Assembly (NCBI GenBank): GCA_003454665.1
Contig: DMKB01000143.1
Coordinates: 1-10,287 of the forward strand
Reading direction: 5' to 3'
Length of the DNA: 10,287 nt
Source: Nitrospiraceae bacterium
GTDB lineage: Bacteria; Nitrospirota; UBA9217
The translations under genes and the position numbers were made by a program. This document shows positions 1 through 6,735 of the stretch, piece after piece. How positions within the stretch are numbered: the stretch's first letter is position 1; every line of letters starts with the position of its first letter. The notes beneath the pieces were generated by a model that saw only the letters and a program-made list of their open reading frames with translations, did no database searches and was not told the origin of the DNA.

Positions 1-239
1 TGAAGCAGCGGCTCTCCTCCGCCGATCGAGACAATCTGCGGACCTATGCCCCGGAGTTTTCCCGATATGGTCCAAGCGTCCGACGCGGACATTTTCGGCA
101 TGTTTTTGTACGGCTCTTTCCAGAAATCGCAGATCGTACAGCGGAAATTGCACTGATAAAGGATCTGGAGGTTCAGATGAACGAGCCGTTTCCTCATGAA
201 GGAGTGCAGGTATTTGAGCCTTTTGCTCAGGTCATGCAT
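1..239 (-). CDS. Radical SAM protein, N-terminal part (cut by window edge)
   Basis: Only the first 79 residues lie in the window; the 3' end is missing. The radical SAM signature CX3CX2C is at C30, C34 and C37 (QCNFRCTICDFW), followed by a GGEP SAM-binding motif at residues 74-77, at the usual distance. It therefore binds a [4Fe-4S] cluster and cleaves S-adenosylmethionine to start radical chemistry; the substrate is unknown. The aromatic residues after the third cysteine recall MoaA/PqqE-type enzymes, but without the C-terminus a SPASM or other auxiliary domain cannot be judged. I chose the ATG at 239 because AGGAG precedes it by 7 bases. It overlaps the stop of the upstream radical SAM gene by 8 bases, so the two are probably translationally coupled. 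A later ATG at 197 has no good ribosome binding site. It lacks the N-terminal Cys-rich region of the other two radical SAM proteins here, so it is a different subfamily. Confidence 0.9.
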   Translation of the reverse strand, partial: MHDLSKRLKYLHSFMRKRLVHLNLQILYQCNFRCTICDFWKEPYKNMPKMSASDAWTISGKLRGIGPQIVSIGGGEPLL

Positions 240-1605
240 CGAGTTTCTCCTGGAAAAAGACATTCTGCGCGCACATCGGAACGAACCGGCCGTCGGGCTG
301 CGGATAGGGATTGCAGCACTTGATCAGCCTTCCGAAATCAAAGGTACTCGCGTCCATGAAATCATGTATGAAGATCGCCTTCATTGCCTCCACGCCGAGA
401 GAAAAGGCCTTGTCCGGTGAAAAGTCTGCCTTGCTCACGTCCCGCAGGACACCCTGGATCCGCTTCAATGCCTGCTCCCCAAGCGATCCCGAATCAGCAA
501 GGGACCAGACATCATACAGCTTGTTCCGGATAACAGTGAATCCATCCGTATCGAGACCGGGCAGGGTTTTGTTGGCAATGACATTCAAATAGTCCTCGTT
601 GCCGAGAAATTCCTTCAGGTTCAGAAAACGGTCTGACCCGAGAATAAAATAATACGCGAGGGCGAAGCAGGAGAAATGAGAACAGGGCAGCGGATTGAAA
701 TCGCCTTTTTTGACATGCGCGCTCATTTCCAGGGCATGGACTACATCGGGCATGGTCAGTTTTTCTTTTATCGTAAAACGCTCGGCAGCGCCGGTCAGGG
801 CGATGGGCTGCACCATCAGGCTGACCGCCTGTGAGGCGAAGAAGAAATCTGCAATATCCCTTATTTCACTATCATTGACGCCCTTTGCTACTGTAGTAAC
901 GAGGGAATAACGGACACCTTCTTTTTCAAGAAGATCGATGATTTCCCTCTTCTGCGTGGAGAGGTCCCTTCCTCTGAGGTGCTCATAGGTTTGTGGTTTA
1001 AACCCGTCGAACTGCAGGGCAGCGAGCGCTCCGGTTTCGCTAAACAGATGCAGAAGCCCGGGTTGCGTGAGGAACAAGAGGCCGTTGGTTGAGACCGTAG
1101 TCTGCATGATTCCTTTTGCCTTCGTCAAACGAAGAAATTCTCCAAGTTCTGGGTGAAGCGTCGGCTCGCCTCCACTGATGTTCACGACGTCTACCTTGCC
1201 TTCGCATCGTATCAGTGTATCAATGATATTCTCAAAGACATCCCTCGTTAACCGGAAATCATGCTTGAACCGCTTCAGACAGACCGGACAGGCAAGATTG
1301 CATTCGCTGGTGATCTCGATTACGGGCAGGCAGGTATGTTGCTGGTGTTCAGGACAGAATCCGCACGATTCCGGGCATCCCTTGAAATCCCCTCTATTAG
1401 CCTGAAGCGGGGCTTGTTTCGGTTTTACATAGTGCAGGCTCTCCCGGTACCAGCCGGCATCGGAGGAGATGAGGACCTCGGAAAAACCATGGGCCGAGCA
1501 GAATTTTTCGAGATACACCTTATCTTCCTTTTCGACAACTCGCGCGTGCGCCGTGGACTTGCATACGGGGCAGAGAGCCTGGGTATGGTGAAAAATTTTA
1601 TTCAC
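232..1605 (-). CDS. Radical SAM Fe-S enzyme, COG1964 / tetraether-synthase (Tes)-like
   Basis: A 457-residue radical SAM enzyme. An N-terminal zinc- or rubredoxin-like knuckle (C12, C15, C36, H39) is followed by GCPESCGFC with C77, C81, C84 and a nearby C92, which probably ligate auxiliary iron. The radical SAM motif CX3CX2C is at C102, C106, C109 and the SGGEPT motif is at 144-149. The C-terminal half has C308 and C313 (PLPCSHFSC) and C430, C431, C445 (KCCNPYPQPDGRFVPMC). This layout matches COG1964 proteins, the family of archaeal tetraether lipid synthase, which forms C-C bonds between unactivated alkyl chains using auxiliary clusters. Bacterial relatives have been proposed to make membrane-spanning lipids. 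The exact reaction here is unknown; acyl-chain coupling or cyclisation fits the neighbours. The start is GTG, preceded by AAGGA at about 8 bases. The gene overlaps the acyltransferase stop upstream by 8 bases and the next radical SAM gene downstream by 8. Confidence 0.88.
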   Translation of the reverse strand: MNKIFHHTQALCPVCKSTAHARVVEKEDKVYLEKFCSAHGFSEVLISSDAGWYRESLHYVKPKQAPLQANRGDFKGCPESCGFCPEHQQHTCLPVIEITSECNLACPVCLKRFKHDFRLTRDVFENIIDTLIRCEGKVDVVNISGGEPTLHPELGEFLRLTKAKGIMQTTVSTNGLLFLTQPGLLHLFSETGALAALQFDGFKPQTYEHLRGRDLSTQKREIIDLLEKEGVRYSLVTTVAKGVNDSEIRDIADFFFASQAVSLMVQPIALTGAAERFTIKEKLTMPDVVHALEMSAHVKKGDFNPLPCSHFSCFALAYYFILGSDRFLNLKEFLGNEDYLNVIANKTLPGLDTDGFTVIRNKLYDVWSLADSGSLGEQALKRIQGVLRDVSKADFSPDKAFSLGVEAMKAIFIHDFMDASTFDFGRLIKCCNPYPQPDGRFVPMCAQNVFFQEKLDA

Positions 1606-2194
1606 CCCGGTCTTCCTTGTAGACTTCGAGGAGTGCCCGGTTGAGGAGTACTACGCTGTCGAGATAGTAGTTGTTCGGAACGTCCTTGTAAACAATGCAC
1701 GTAGATGCGACCTGCGCGTTCTCTCCGACGGTTACTCCGCCCCGTATAATACTCAAACCTCCGATGACCGCCCCTCTCCCTATGCTAATCCGGCCGAGCC
1801 GGTAGGCGGCACCGCTATACTCATGGCAGAAGAGGTGAGTCCCCCAGCCGATGATCGAATAATCGCCGATCTCGATCAACCCGGGAAAATGAGGATCGAG
1901 TATCACATCAGGTGAGATAAAAACACCCTTACCGATCTTCATGCCGATCAAACGGTAGAGAACTACCTTTGCCGGAGAATAGTCGATATAATAGGCTATC
2001 CTCGCTATCAGAAATCTGAGATAGAAGAGAAATTTTCCCATTCCGGGGAAAATGATGGAGTAGATAAAGCGGATCCGTTCCTCGATCCCGCAGTCGATCT
2101 CGAACTCCAGCTTCTTTCCCTTTCCCTTCAGGAACTCGAGCAGCAATTGACGGTTAGAACTGACCTTTTCACTGAATAACTTGTGGCTTCCCAT
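1598..2194 (-). CDS. Hexapeptide-repeat (left-handed beta-helix) acyltransferase
   Basis: A 198-residue protein. From about residue 85 on it has the isoleucine/valine-rich hexapeptide pattern of left-handed beta-helix acyltransferases (IGKGVFISPDVILD, IEIGDYSIIGWGTH, ISIGRGAVIGG, VTVGENAQVAS). A histidine at residue 124 (CHEY) is placed like the catalytic His of this superfamily. Family members move acetyl or longer acyl groups from CoA or ACP onto sugars, amines or alcohols. The hydrophobic aromatic stretch at residues 42-70 suggests membrane association, and this is longer N-terminal sequence than in minimal sugar acetyltransferases. Its place between fatty-acid-type genes and radical SAM enzymes suggests it transfers the pathway's acyl product or decorates a head group; this is inference. 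The ATG directly follows the TAA of the DUF1571 gene with no gap, and AGGA lies 6 bases upstream. The acceptor is unknown. Confidence 0.82.
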   Translation of the reverse strand: MGSHKLFSEKVSSNRQLLLEFLKGKGKKLEFEIDCGIEERIRFIYSIIFPGMGKFLFYLRFLIARIAYYIDYSPAKVVLYRLIGMKIGKGVFISPDVILDPHFPGLIEIGDYSIIGWGTHLFCHEYSGAAYRLGRISIGRGAVIGGLSIIRGGVTVGENAQVASTCIVYKDVPNNYYLDSVVLLNRALLEVYKEDRGE

Positions 2195-2917
2195 TTAATA
2201 TCCTACTTTGAACAGGGATTTGGAGTTGTTGACGTTGAAATCCTCTTCCGTAAGCCCCACGTTCACCTTGAGATCCTCATAATAATACTGTTCAAAGAGT
2301 TCCCCCTTCCAGCCGTATACGACTATTTTTATGGGCAGAAAGAGTTCTTTATCGATATGAATAGTGATAACATGGCCATAATAATCCCTGTCCGCCGGAA
2401 ATACGGCTTTGAATCGCCAGGTGTTTCTGTTGCCCAGCATCTCTTCGTCTTCAAACAGGATCGTCGCGTCCGGGTCGGTCCTGGACTTTACGTAATTGGT
2501 CTCGAAGAGTGTAAGGATATGGCCGATATCTGCTTCCCGAATAGTATGCCGATTGTACTTCAATGCGGCCTCTGGCTTTACGGCAATGCTCATGAACTTG
2601 AACAGGAGCCCGCCGTGTATCACCATTTTGTTGTTGTATTTACCGTCCGCATATATTGCCTCGATTTTATCTTTTGGCCATCTCATATAAAAACGCGACG
2701 GCCTTTTGAATTTGAATAAAACGGTGGCATGCTCTTTCAGGACGCCGTTAACAAGGTCCTTGCGATGAAGCAAGCAGGTATAATCATTCACCCTGGCGTA
2801 GCTGGCTTTGCATTTCTTCAGTATTTCGCCGACGGAAAGCGGTTCACCGGCTGATGATATGAGTGAAGTAACCATACTCACCAGAAAGAGAATACCGCTG
2901 AGCACTGTTCTGTTCAT
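2195..2917 (-). CDS. Secreted DUF1571 / LolA-like protein
   Basis: A 240-residue protein with a Sec signal peptide. An Asn-Arg start is followed by a hydrophobic core at about residues 5-20 and a likely signal peptidase I site after A23 (ISSA|GE). There is no lipobox cysteine, so it is probably periplasmic and soluble. The mature part has the DUF1571 pattern: a helix, then VNDYTCLLHRKD with C48, a run of beta strands with RPSRFYMRWPKDKIEAIYADGK, and a C-terminal EEDF segment. The predicted fold is the LolA/LolB half-barrel that shields lipid in outer-membrane lipoprotein traffic. Within a lipid-making operon it may bind or carry the product at the envelope; this is inference. It begins 3 bases after the upstream radical SAM stop, with AGGG as ribosome binding site, and its TAA touches the acyltransferase ATG. 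No catalytic motif is visible. Confidence 0.78.
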   Translation of the reverse strand: MNRTVLSGILFLVSMVTSLISSAGEPLSVGEILKKCKASYARVNDYTCLLHRKDLVNGVLKEHATVLFKFKRPSRFYMRWPKDKIEAIYADGKYNNKMVIHGGLLFKFMSIAVKPEAALKYNRHTIREADIGHILTLFETNYVKSRTDPDATILFEDEEMLGNRNTWRFKAVFPADRDYYGHVITIHIDKELFLPIKIVVYGWKGELFEQYYYEDLKVNVGLTEEDFNVNNSKSLFKVGY

Positions 2918-2920
2918 GCG

Positions 2921-4318
2921 TCACCCTGCCCAGAACCGGGGATCTTTTTGCCGGTAAAGGAGATTATACGAACAGGCCGGGATCATGCGTCCCGTCTCGT
3001 CCGGCACCAGGTCACCGCAGGAGCTGACCCGATCGATATCAAAGTTGTCTCTGTCCATATGGGGGTGGACCAGCACCATCTTCACCCACGCTTCAAGAAG
3101 ATTTCTTTGCTCAGCCTGTGTCAGCTGACGGTCCGTGGGATACAGGTCTGCAAGGAACCGCTTGAGAATGGCAATCGTTTCTTCGTCTGTGCCTGATGCC
3201 CACATGCGGTTGATACCGTCCCGGAAACCGGCTGAAAGGTCTTGCTGAGGCGTAATGTAGTAGCATCCCTCGGACATCCGGGAAAGGATCTCTTTGCCGA
3301 GCAACCCTGTCAGCGAGATAAGCCGTTCATCGCTGACAATGTAGTATGCCGCGGAATAGCAGAGCGGATGATAGGAGGAAAGAGGGGAGAAGTCCTGCGC
3401 GTTGATTCCCTCTTTTGCGGAAATCAGTTCTTCGATCTCATCCATCGTAATATGCTCACGAGGATGGAACCTGCTGCCATTCTTCCCGGTGAAGGTCATA
3501 TTCTGGATCGTTATGCTGCGCACAAAAAGCTTTCTCAAATAGGTATGGACGATGTCCACGACATCGGTCTCGTTCACACCCTTGATGCAGACAGGAAGTA
3601 TCGTCGTCGGGATGTTCAGCGCTGCAAGCCTATCCAGACACTTCTTCTTGAGGCCGGTGATGTCCTTGCCGTGTATGATCCTGCTTTTCTCCGGATCAAG
3701 CGTATCGAGGGAAAGCACAAGTTGGATGCCCGATTCCTTGATCTGTTCGGCGAAGCGCTCATCCTCGGCGATCCTGATCCCGTTGGTATTCATGGTGATC
3801 CTGCCGATGCCTTCGCTCCGGCATGCAGCCAAGATTGAGAAAAGCTCCGGATGAAGGGTGGGTTCTCCTCCGGTCAGGTTGATAAGCTGTACCCCTCCTG
3901 ATTTTTTCACGATGTGACCGATGATCATCTTTGTCTCTTCTACGCTCTTGTAGTATTTCTGGTCAGGGCGGTTATAGGTAAAGCAGATGGGACAGTTCAG
4001 ATTGCAGTCGTTCGTGATTGAAAAGACCGGGAGATGGATGCCGCCGGTATGCCATTGACAGGGACCGCAATCAAAAGGGCAGCCCTTGAGAGAAGGCGCC
4101 CGATCCTCGATCTCATGGGCAGTTCGCGGTTTGCCTGTCCGTTCGACATACCAGGCTGAAGACTTGGCGATTTTCACGCTCTCAACGCCGTGAACCGGGC
4201 AGAGCCGATCCATGAACATGCCCTCCTCCCGCGCCATCAGCCTCGCCAGCTCTGTCTTGCCGCAACGGTCGCAAAACGCGAGGGTGGACCTCAGATAGGT
4301 TTCGTTGCTGGTCTGCAT
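2921..4318 (-). CDS. Radical SAM Fe-S enzyme, COG1964 / Tes-like (second paralogue)
   Basis: A 465-residue relative of the radical SAM enzyme at 232-1605. It has the N-terminal knuckle C16, C19, C40, H43; GCPFDCGPC with C80, C84, C87; the radical SAM triad C105, C109, C112; GGEPT from residue 150; and a C-terminal SSCGDLVPDETGRMIPAC with C434 and C449. It ends in a YNLLYR...RFW tail like many COG1964 proteins. The conserved central pair is incomplete: PLSSYHPLC keeps C320 but has Ser where the sister protein has C308. Archaeal Tes of this family forms alkyl-alkyl C-C bonds with SAM radicals, so radical chemistry on an acyl or alkyl chain is likely, but the substrate is unknown. The ATG shares one base with the TGA of the upstream fabG-like gene (TGATG), so translation is coupled. 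A shared ancestor with the sister gene is clear, but the two are too divergent for recent duplication. Confidence 0.88.
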   Translation of the reverse strand: MQTSNETYLRSTLAFCDRCGKTELARLMAREEGMFMDRLCPVHGVESVKIAKSSAWYVERTGKPRTAHEIEDRAPSLKGCPFDCGPCQWHTGGIHLPVFSITNDCNLNCPICFTYNRPDQKYYKSVEETKMIIGHIVKKSGGVQLINLTGGEPTLHPELFSILAACRSEGIGRITMNTNGIRIAEDERFAEQIKESGIQLVLSLDTLDPEKSRIIHGKDITGLKKKCLDRLAALNIPTTILPVCIKGVNETDVVDIVHTYLRKLFVRSITIQNMTFTGKNGSRFHPREHITMDEIEELISAKEGINAQDFSPLSSYHPLCYSAAYYIVSDERLISLTGLLGKEILSRMSEGCYYITPQQDLSAGFRDGINRMWASGTDEETIAILKRFLADLYPTDRQLTQAEQRNLLEAWVKMVLVHPHMDRDNFDIDRVSSCGDLVPDETGRMIPACSYNLLYRQKDPRFWAG

Positions 4319-5040
4319 CAGATACCGCCGTCCACTGCGATATTCTGACCATTGATATAGCTTGCCCGGTCGCTCGCCAGAAAGCAGGCCAGCTCGGCAA
4401 CTTCCCGCGCGTTGCCGGCCCGTCCCGCGGCACAGTGGGCGACAAAATCCTTTCTGAGCTCCTCGGGAACGCCTTGCCCGACCCCGCCGTCCAGGAGCCC
4501 GGGGACGACTGAGTTCACCCGAATCCCGAATCGCTTCATCTCGCCGGCGAGGGCAAAAGTAAATCCGTTTATAGCTGCCTTTGTCATCGCATACGTGACA
4601 GGCACATCGAGCATGCGGGCGCCTGCGATCGAGCCGACGTTCACGATCGTACCGGCCTTGTTCCGGATCATTCCCTTCAGGACATGCTTGGTGATGAAGA
4701 ACGTGCCCTTGATGTTGATGTCCATGATCAGGTCCACATCCTCTTCTTCAACAAGGGGGAGCGGCATGATCTGCGATATGGCCGCATTGTTCACCAGCGC
4801 GTGAATGGCGCCTACTTCGTCGTAAAGTCTCTCGATCGTGGTCCTGATCCCTTCCACGTTCAAGAGGTCTATGGGCACTGCCCGAGAGCCGGGGATTTCA
4901 GCCATGAGTTTCTTCGCTGCTTCCTGGTTTCGATGGTAGGAAAAAATCACCCTGCCGCCGTATTCGAAGCACGCCCTGCATATTTCCGAACCGAGATGGC
5001 CGGTGCCGCCTGATATGAACACCGTTTTCCCCGTCAGCAT
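4318..5040 (-). CDS. FabG-type short-chain dehydrogenase/reductase (3-oxoacyl-ACP reductase-like)
   Basis: A 240-residue classical SDR. The Rossmann glycine motif GGTGHLG is at residues 11-17, NNAA at 84-87, and the catalytic tetrad is complete: N109, S137, Y150, K154 (YAMTK). S34/H36/R37 after the second strand favour NADPH. It most resembles FabG, which reduces 3-oxoacyl-ACP to 3-hydroxyacyl-ACP in the cytoplasm. The C-terminal SDRASYINGQNIAVDGGI is typical of the family and the length is normal. It lies directly after the ACP gene, overlapping it by 7 bases, which supports an ACP-bound substrate. A second FabG-type gene sits three genes upstream, so one of the two may act on a different position or chain. 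GAG about 6 bases before the ATG is a fair ribosome binding site. Confidence 0.88.
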   Translation of the reverse strand: MLTGKTVFISGGTGHLGSEICRACFEYGGRVIFSYHRNQEAAKKLMAEIPGSRAVPIDLLNVEGIRTTIERLYDEVGAIHALVNNAAISQIMPLPLVEEEDVDLIMDINIKGTFFITKHVLKGMIRNKAGTIVNVGSIAGARMLDVPVTYAMTKAAINGFTFALAGEMKRFGIRVNSVVPGLLDGGVGQGVPEELRKDFVAHCAAGRAGNAREVAELACFLASDRASYINGQNIAVDGGI

Positions 5041-5426
5041 GGCTTTCTCATTTCACTCGTCCGCTGCCTGATGATATTCGCCAGATCTCGAACGCTAATA
5101 GACTGGAAAAAACCCACTTTGGTCATGCCCGCCTTGAATCTGCCATTGCTATCGGGGAACTGTTGATTCAGCATGGAAGCCCCCTCCTCGCTCAGTCTGC
5201 CCTCGACGAACAGCGTATCCGGATCAACCGACGCGCCGGCGACCATGAGTTCATTGGTCTTCAGAACGACTCCGAAGTCCCGTTCGATCAAATACACGAT
5301 CTCTACAAAATCGAGACTGTCGGCCCCCAGGTCGTTCACCAGGGAAGCGTCTTCAGGGATCTGCTCGGTTGAATGGAAGCCGAATACCGGCAGCAAAGAG
5401 TTTCTGAGCTGAGCTTCAATCGTCAT
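5034..5426 (-). CDS. Acyl carrier protein, unusually long (130 aa)
   Basis: The motif NDLGADSLDFVEIVYLIE is that of an acyl carrier protein; S37 of the DSL is the phosphopantetheine attachment site. The N-terminal half (about residues 1-60) matches ordinary ACP helices I-III. Normal ACPs are about 75-85 residues, but this one has 130. Some 40 extra residues, roughly 64-106, separate the helix III region from a final SISVRDLANIIRQR that looks like helix IV. The protein carries the growing chain as a thioester between the ketosynthase, reductases and dehydratase encoded upstream. The extra segment may dock the nitroreductase or radical SAM partners (inference). GGGGGA lies just before the ATG. 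The gene overlaps the nitroreductase gene by 11 bases and the following reductase gene by 7. It needs a phosphopantetheinyl transferase, which is not encoded in this window. Confidence 0.9.
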   Translation of the reverse strand: MTIEAQLRNSLLPVFGFHSTEQIPEDASLVNDLGADSLDFVEIVYLIERDFGVVLKTNELMVAGASVDPDTLFVEGRLSEEGASMLNQQFPDSNGRFKAGMTKVGFFQSISVRDLANIIRQRTSEMRKPC

Positions 5427-6012
5427 TATTTCCCCCTGCTTTATACCCTATTGGGATGAGCGCACCGATGCTCCATCCCTGCGGTATCCTGATCAGCCGG
5501 CCAATCTCGTTCTCCGCGATGAGCGCTCCGGTCACATAACAACCTGCAAGTCCAAGGCTTTCCGCGGCAAGCAGAACCAGCATGGCGACACAGGAGATGG
5601 ATTTTACATAATTGTCCCGCTCCCATTGGAGAATTCCCCCGTCTGGCTCGGGAAGCATGAGAGACAAAGAAGGCGCGGCCCGGAATACGAGGGCGATCAC
5701 TGCCGGGGCCGTCGCGAAGAACGAAAAATTTCGAGCATATGCATCGAAAGACCCTTTCATGTCAGGCCGTATCTTGTCCTGAATTTCTCCCGTGCGCCGA
5801 TCAACAGCCATTCTCATAGCTGCAAGAGCCTCCCTGTCGGCCACAACGATCATGTCCCATTTTTTCCTGCCCGAAGCATAGGGAGAAGTGTGGGCTATCT
5901 TCTTGATCCTCTCGATTATTTCCTCAGGCACAGGCCGAGAGTCGAATGTCCGCGTGCTTCTCCGGGATTCGCAGATCTTTAACAACGCCTCATAGTCGGC
6001 ACAATGTTTCAT
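5416..6012 (-). CDS. Nitroreductase-family FMN flavoprotein
   Basis: A 198-residue protein of the nitroreductase fold. An N-terminal SRRSTRTF (residues 16-23) carries the FMN-phosphate-binding RRSxR. It is followed by PYASGRKKWDMIVV around residues 44-57, and a C-terminal AESLGLAGCYVTG and GALIPIGY, both typical of the family. Members reduce nitro groups, quinones, double bonds or halogenated rings, or oxidise thiazolines and similar groups, with FMN. Here it sits between two ketoreductases and the ACP gene in a chain-elongation operon that lacks an obvious enoyl reductase. A role in saturating or desaturating an ACP-bound chain is therefore attractive, but this is inference. The ATG follows the TGA of the upstream reductase with no gap, with ACAGG about 7 bases upstream, and the 3' end overlaps the ACP gene by 11 bases. 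A general detoxifying nitroreductase is unlikely in this setting. Confidence 0.83.
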   Translation of the reverse strand: MKHCADYEALLKICESRRSTRTFDSRPVPEEIIERIKKIAHTSPYASGRKKWDMIVVADREALAAMRMAVDRRTGEIQDKIRPDMKGSFDAYARNFSFFATAPAVIALVFRAAPSLSLMLPEPDGGILQWERDNYVKSISCVAMLVLLAAESLGLAGCYVTGALIAENEIGRLIRIPQGWSIGALIPIGYKAGGNNDD

Positions 6013-6735
6013 TCAGATACCTGTCATAAAACCGCCGTGCACTGCGATACAGGCCCCGTTGATGAACCCGGCATCGGGCGTGCACAGGAACGCCACGGCT
6101 GCGGCAACGTCGTCCGGCGTCCCCAGGTGATTGGCAACCGTGCTCTTTTTTACCGTTTCTTCTGCGTAGGACAAAAGATCTTTGAGACTCCCCGCGTCGA
6201 TAGCGCCCGGCGCGACGCTGTTGACCCGTATTCCCCGTCCTCCATATTCGGCGGCGAGAGAACGGGTAAAGGATTCCATAAAACCCTTGGTGCCGGCATA
6301 GACCGTTTGTCCGCGGTTTCCCCGCAGCGCGGCAACAGAAGAAATATTGACAATAACTCCCCTGCGCTTCGCCATCATGGCTGGCACGACAGCTCGGCAA
6401 ACGGCAACGAGCGCCTTGATGTTCACATGAATCATGCGGGAGATGTCGTCATCGCTCAGGTTCGGCAGCAGGTCGGTCCTGGTGCAGGCAGCGGCGTTCA
6501 CAAGGATGTCCACATCCTGCAGGCCTTTGCAAAAACCGTTGAGCTCCTCATGCTTCGTGAAATCGGCTGCAACTATCTCACTGGAGTAGACCGTCGATTC
6601 AGCCAGCGAACTGCAAGCGCCGGGATTATTAAAACAGTGAAGGAGGGCGTGATCGCCCTTCGAGAGCAGCCTCTTGGCGATTGCCTGCCCGATGAGCGAA
6701 CTTGCGCCGGTAATGACGAGCGTCCTATTGCTCAT
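6013..6735 (-). CDS. FabG-type short-chain dehydrogenase/reductase (second copy)
   Basis: A 240-residue classical SDR. TGASSLIG is at residues 9-16, NAAA at 80-83, and the catalytic residues N105, S133, Y146 and K150 (YAGTK) are spaced exactly as in the other reductase of this operon. Likely role: NADPH-dependent reduction of 3-oxoacyl-ACP, directly after the condensation catalysed by the neighbouring ketosynthase. I chose the ATG at 6735 (MSNRTLV) rather than an in-frame ATG at 6780, because the longer form adds 15 residues unlike any SDR and lies inside the ketosynthase gene. With this start the overlap with the ketosynthase stop is 11 bases. The ribosome binding site is weak, so translation probably depends on ribosomes finishing the upstream gene. 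It differs from the other FabG-like protein along its whole length, so specialised roles are more likely than simple redundancy. Confidence 0.88.
   Translation of the reverse strand: MSNRTLVITGASSLIGQAIAKRLLSKGDHALLHCFNNPGACSSLAESTVYSSEIVAADFTKHEELNGFCKGLQDVDILVNAAACTRTDLLPNLSDDDISRMIHVNIKALVAVCRAVVPAMMAKRRGVIVNISSVAALRGNRGQTVYAGTKGFMESFTRSLAAEYGGRGIRVNSVAPGAIDAGSLKDLLSYAEETVKKSTVANHLGTPDDVAAAVAFLCTPDAGFINGACIAVHGGFMTGI

Noticed and set aside
3242..3838. 198-codon plus-strand frame opposite the radical SAM gene.
   Set aside because: It lies wholly antisense to a gene with clear motifs and has no recognisable domain; the same holds for other plus-strand frames such as 2183-2719, 6004-6744 and 6794-7465.
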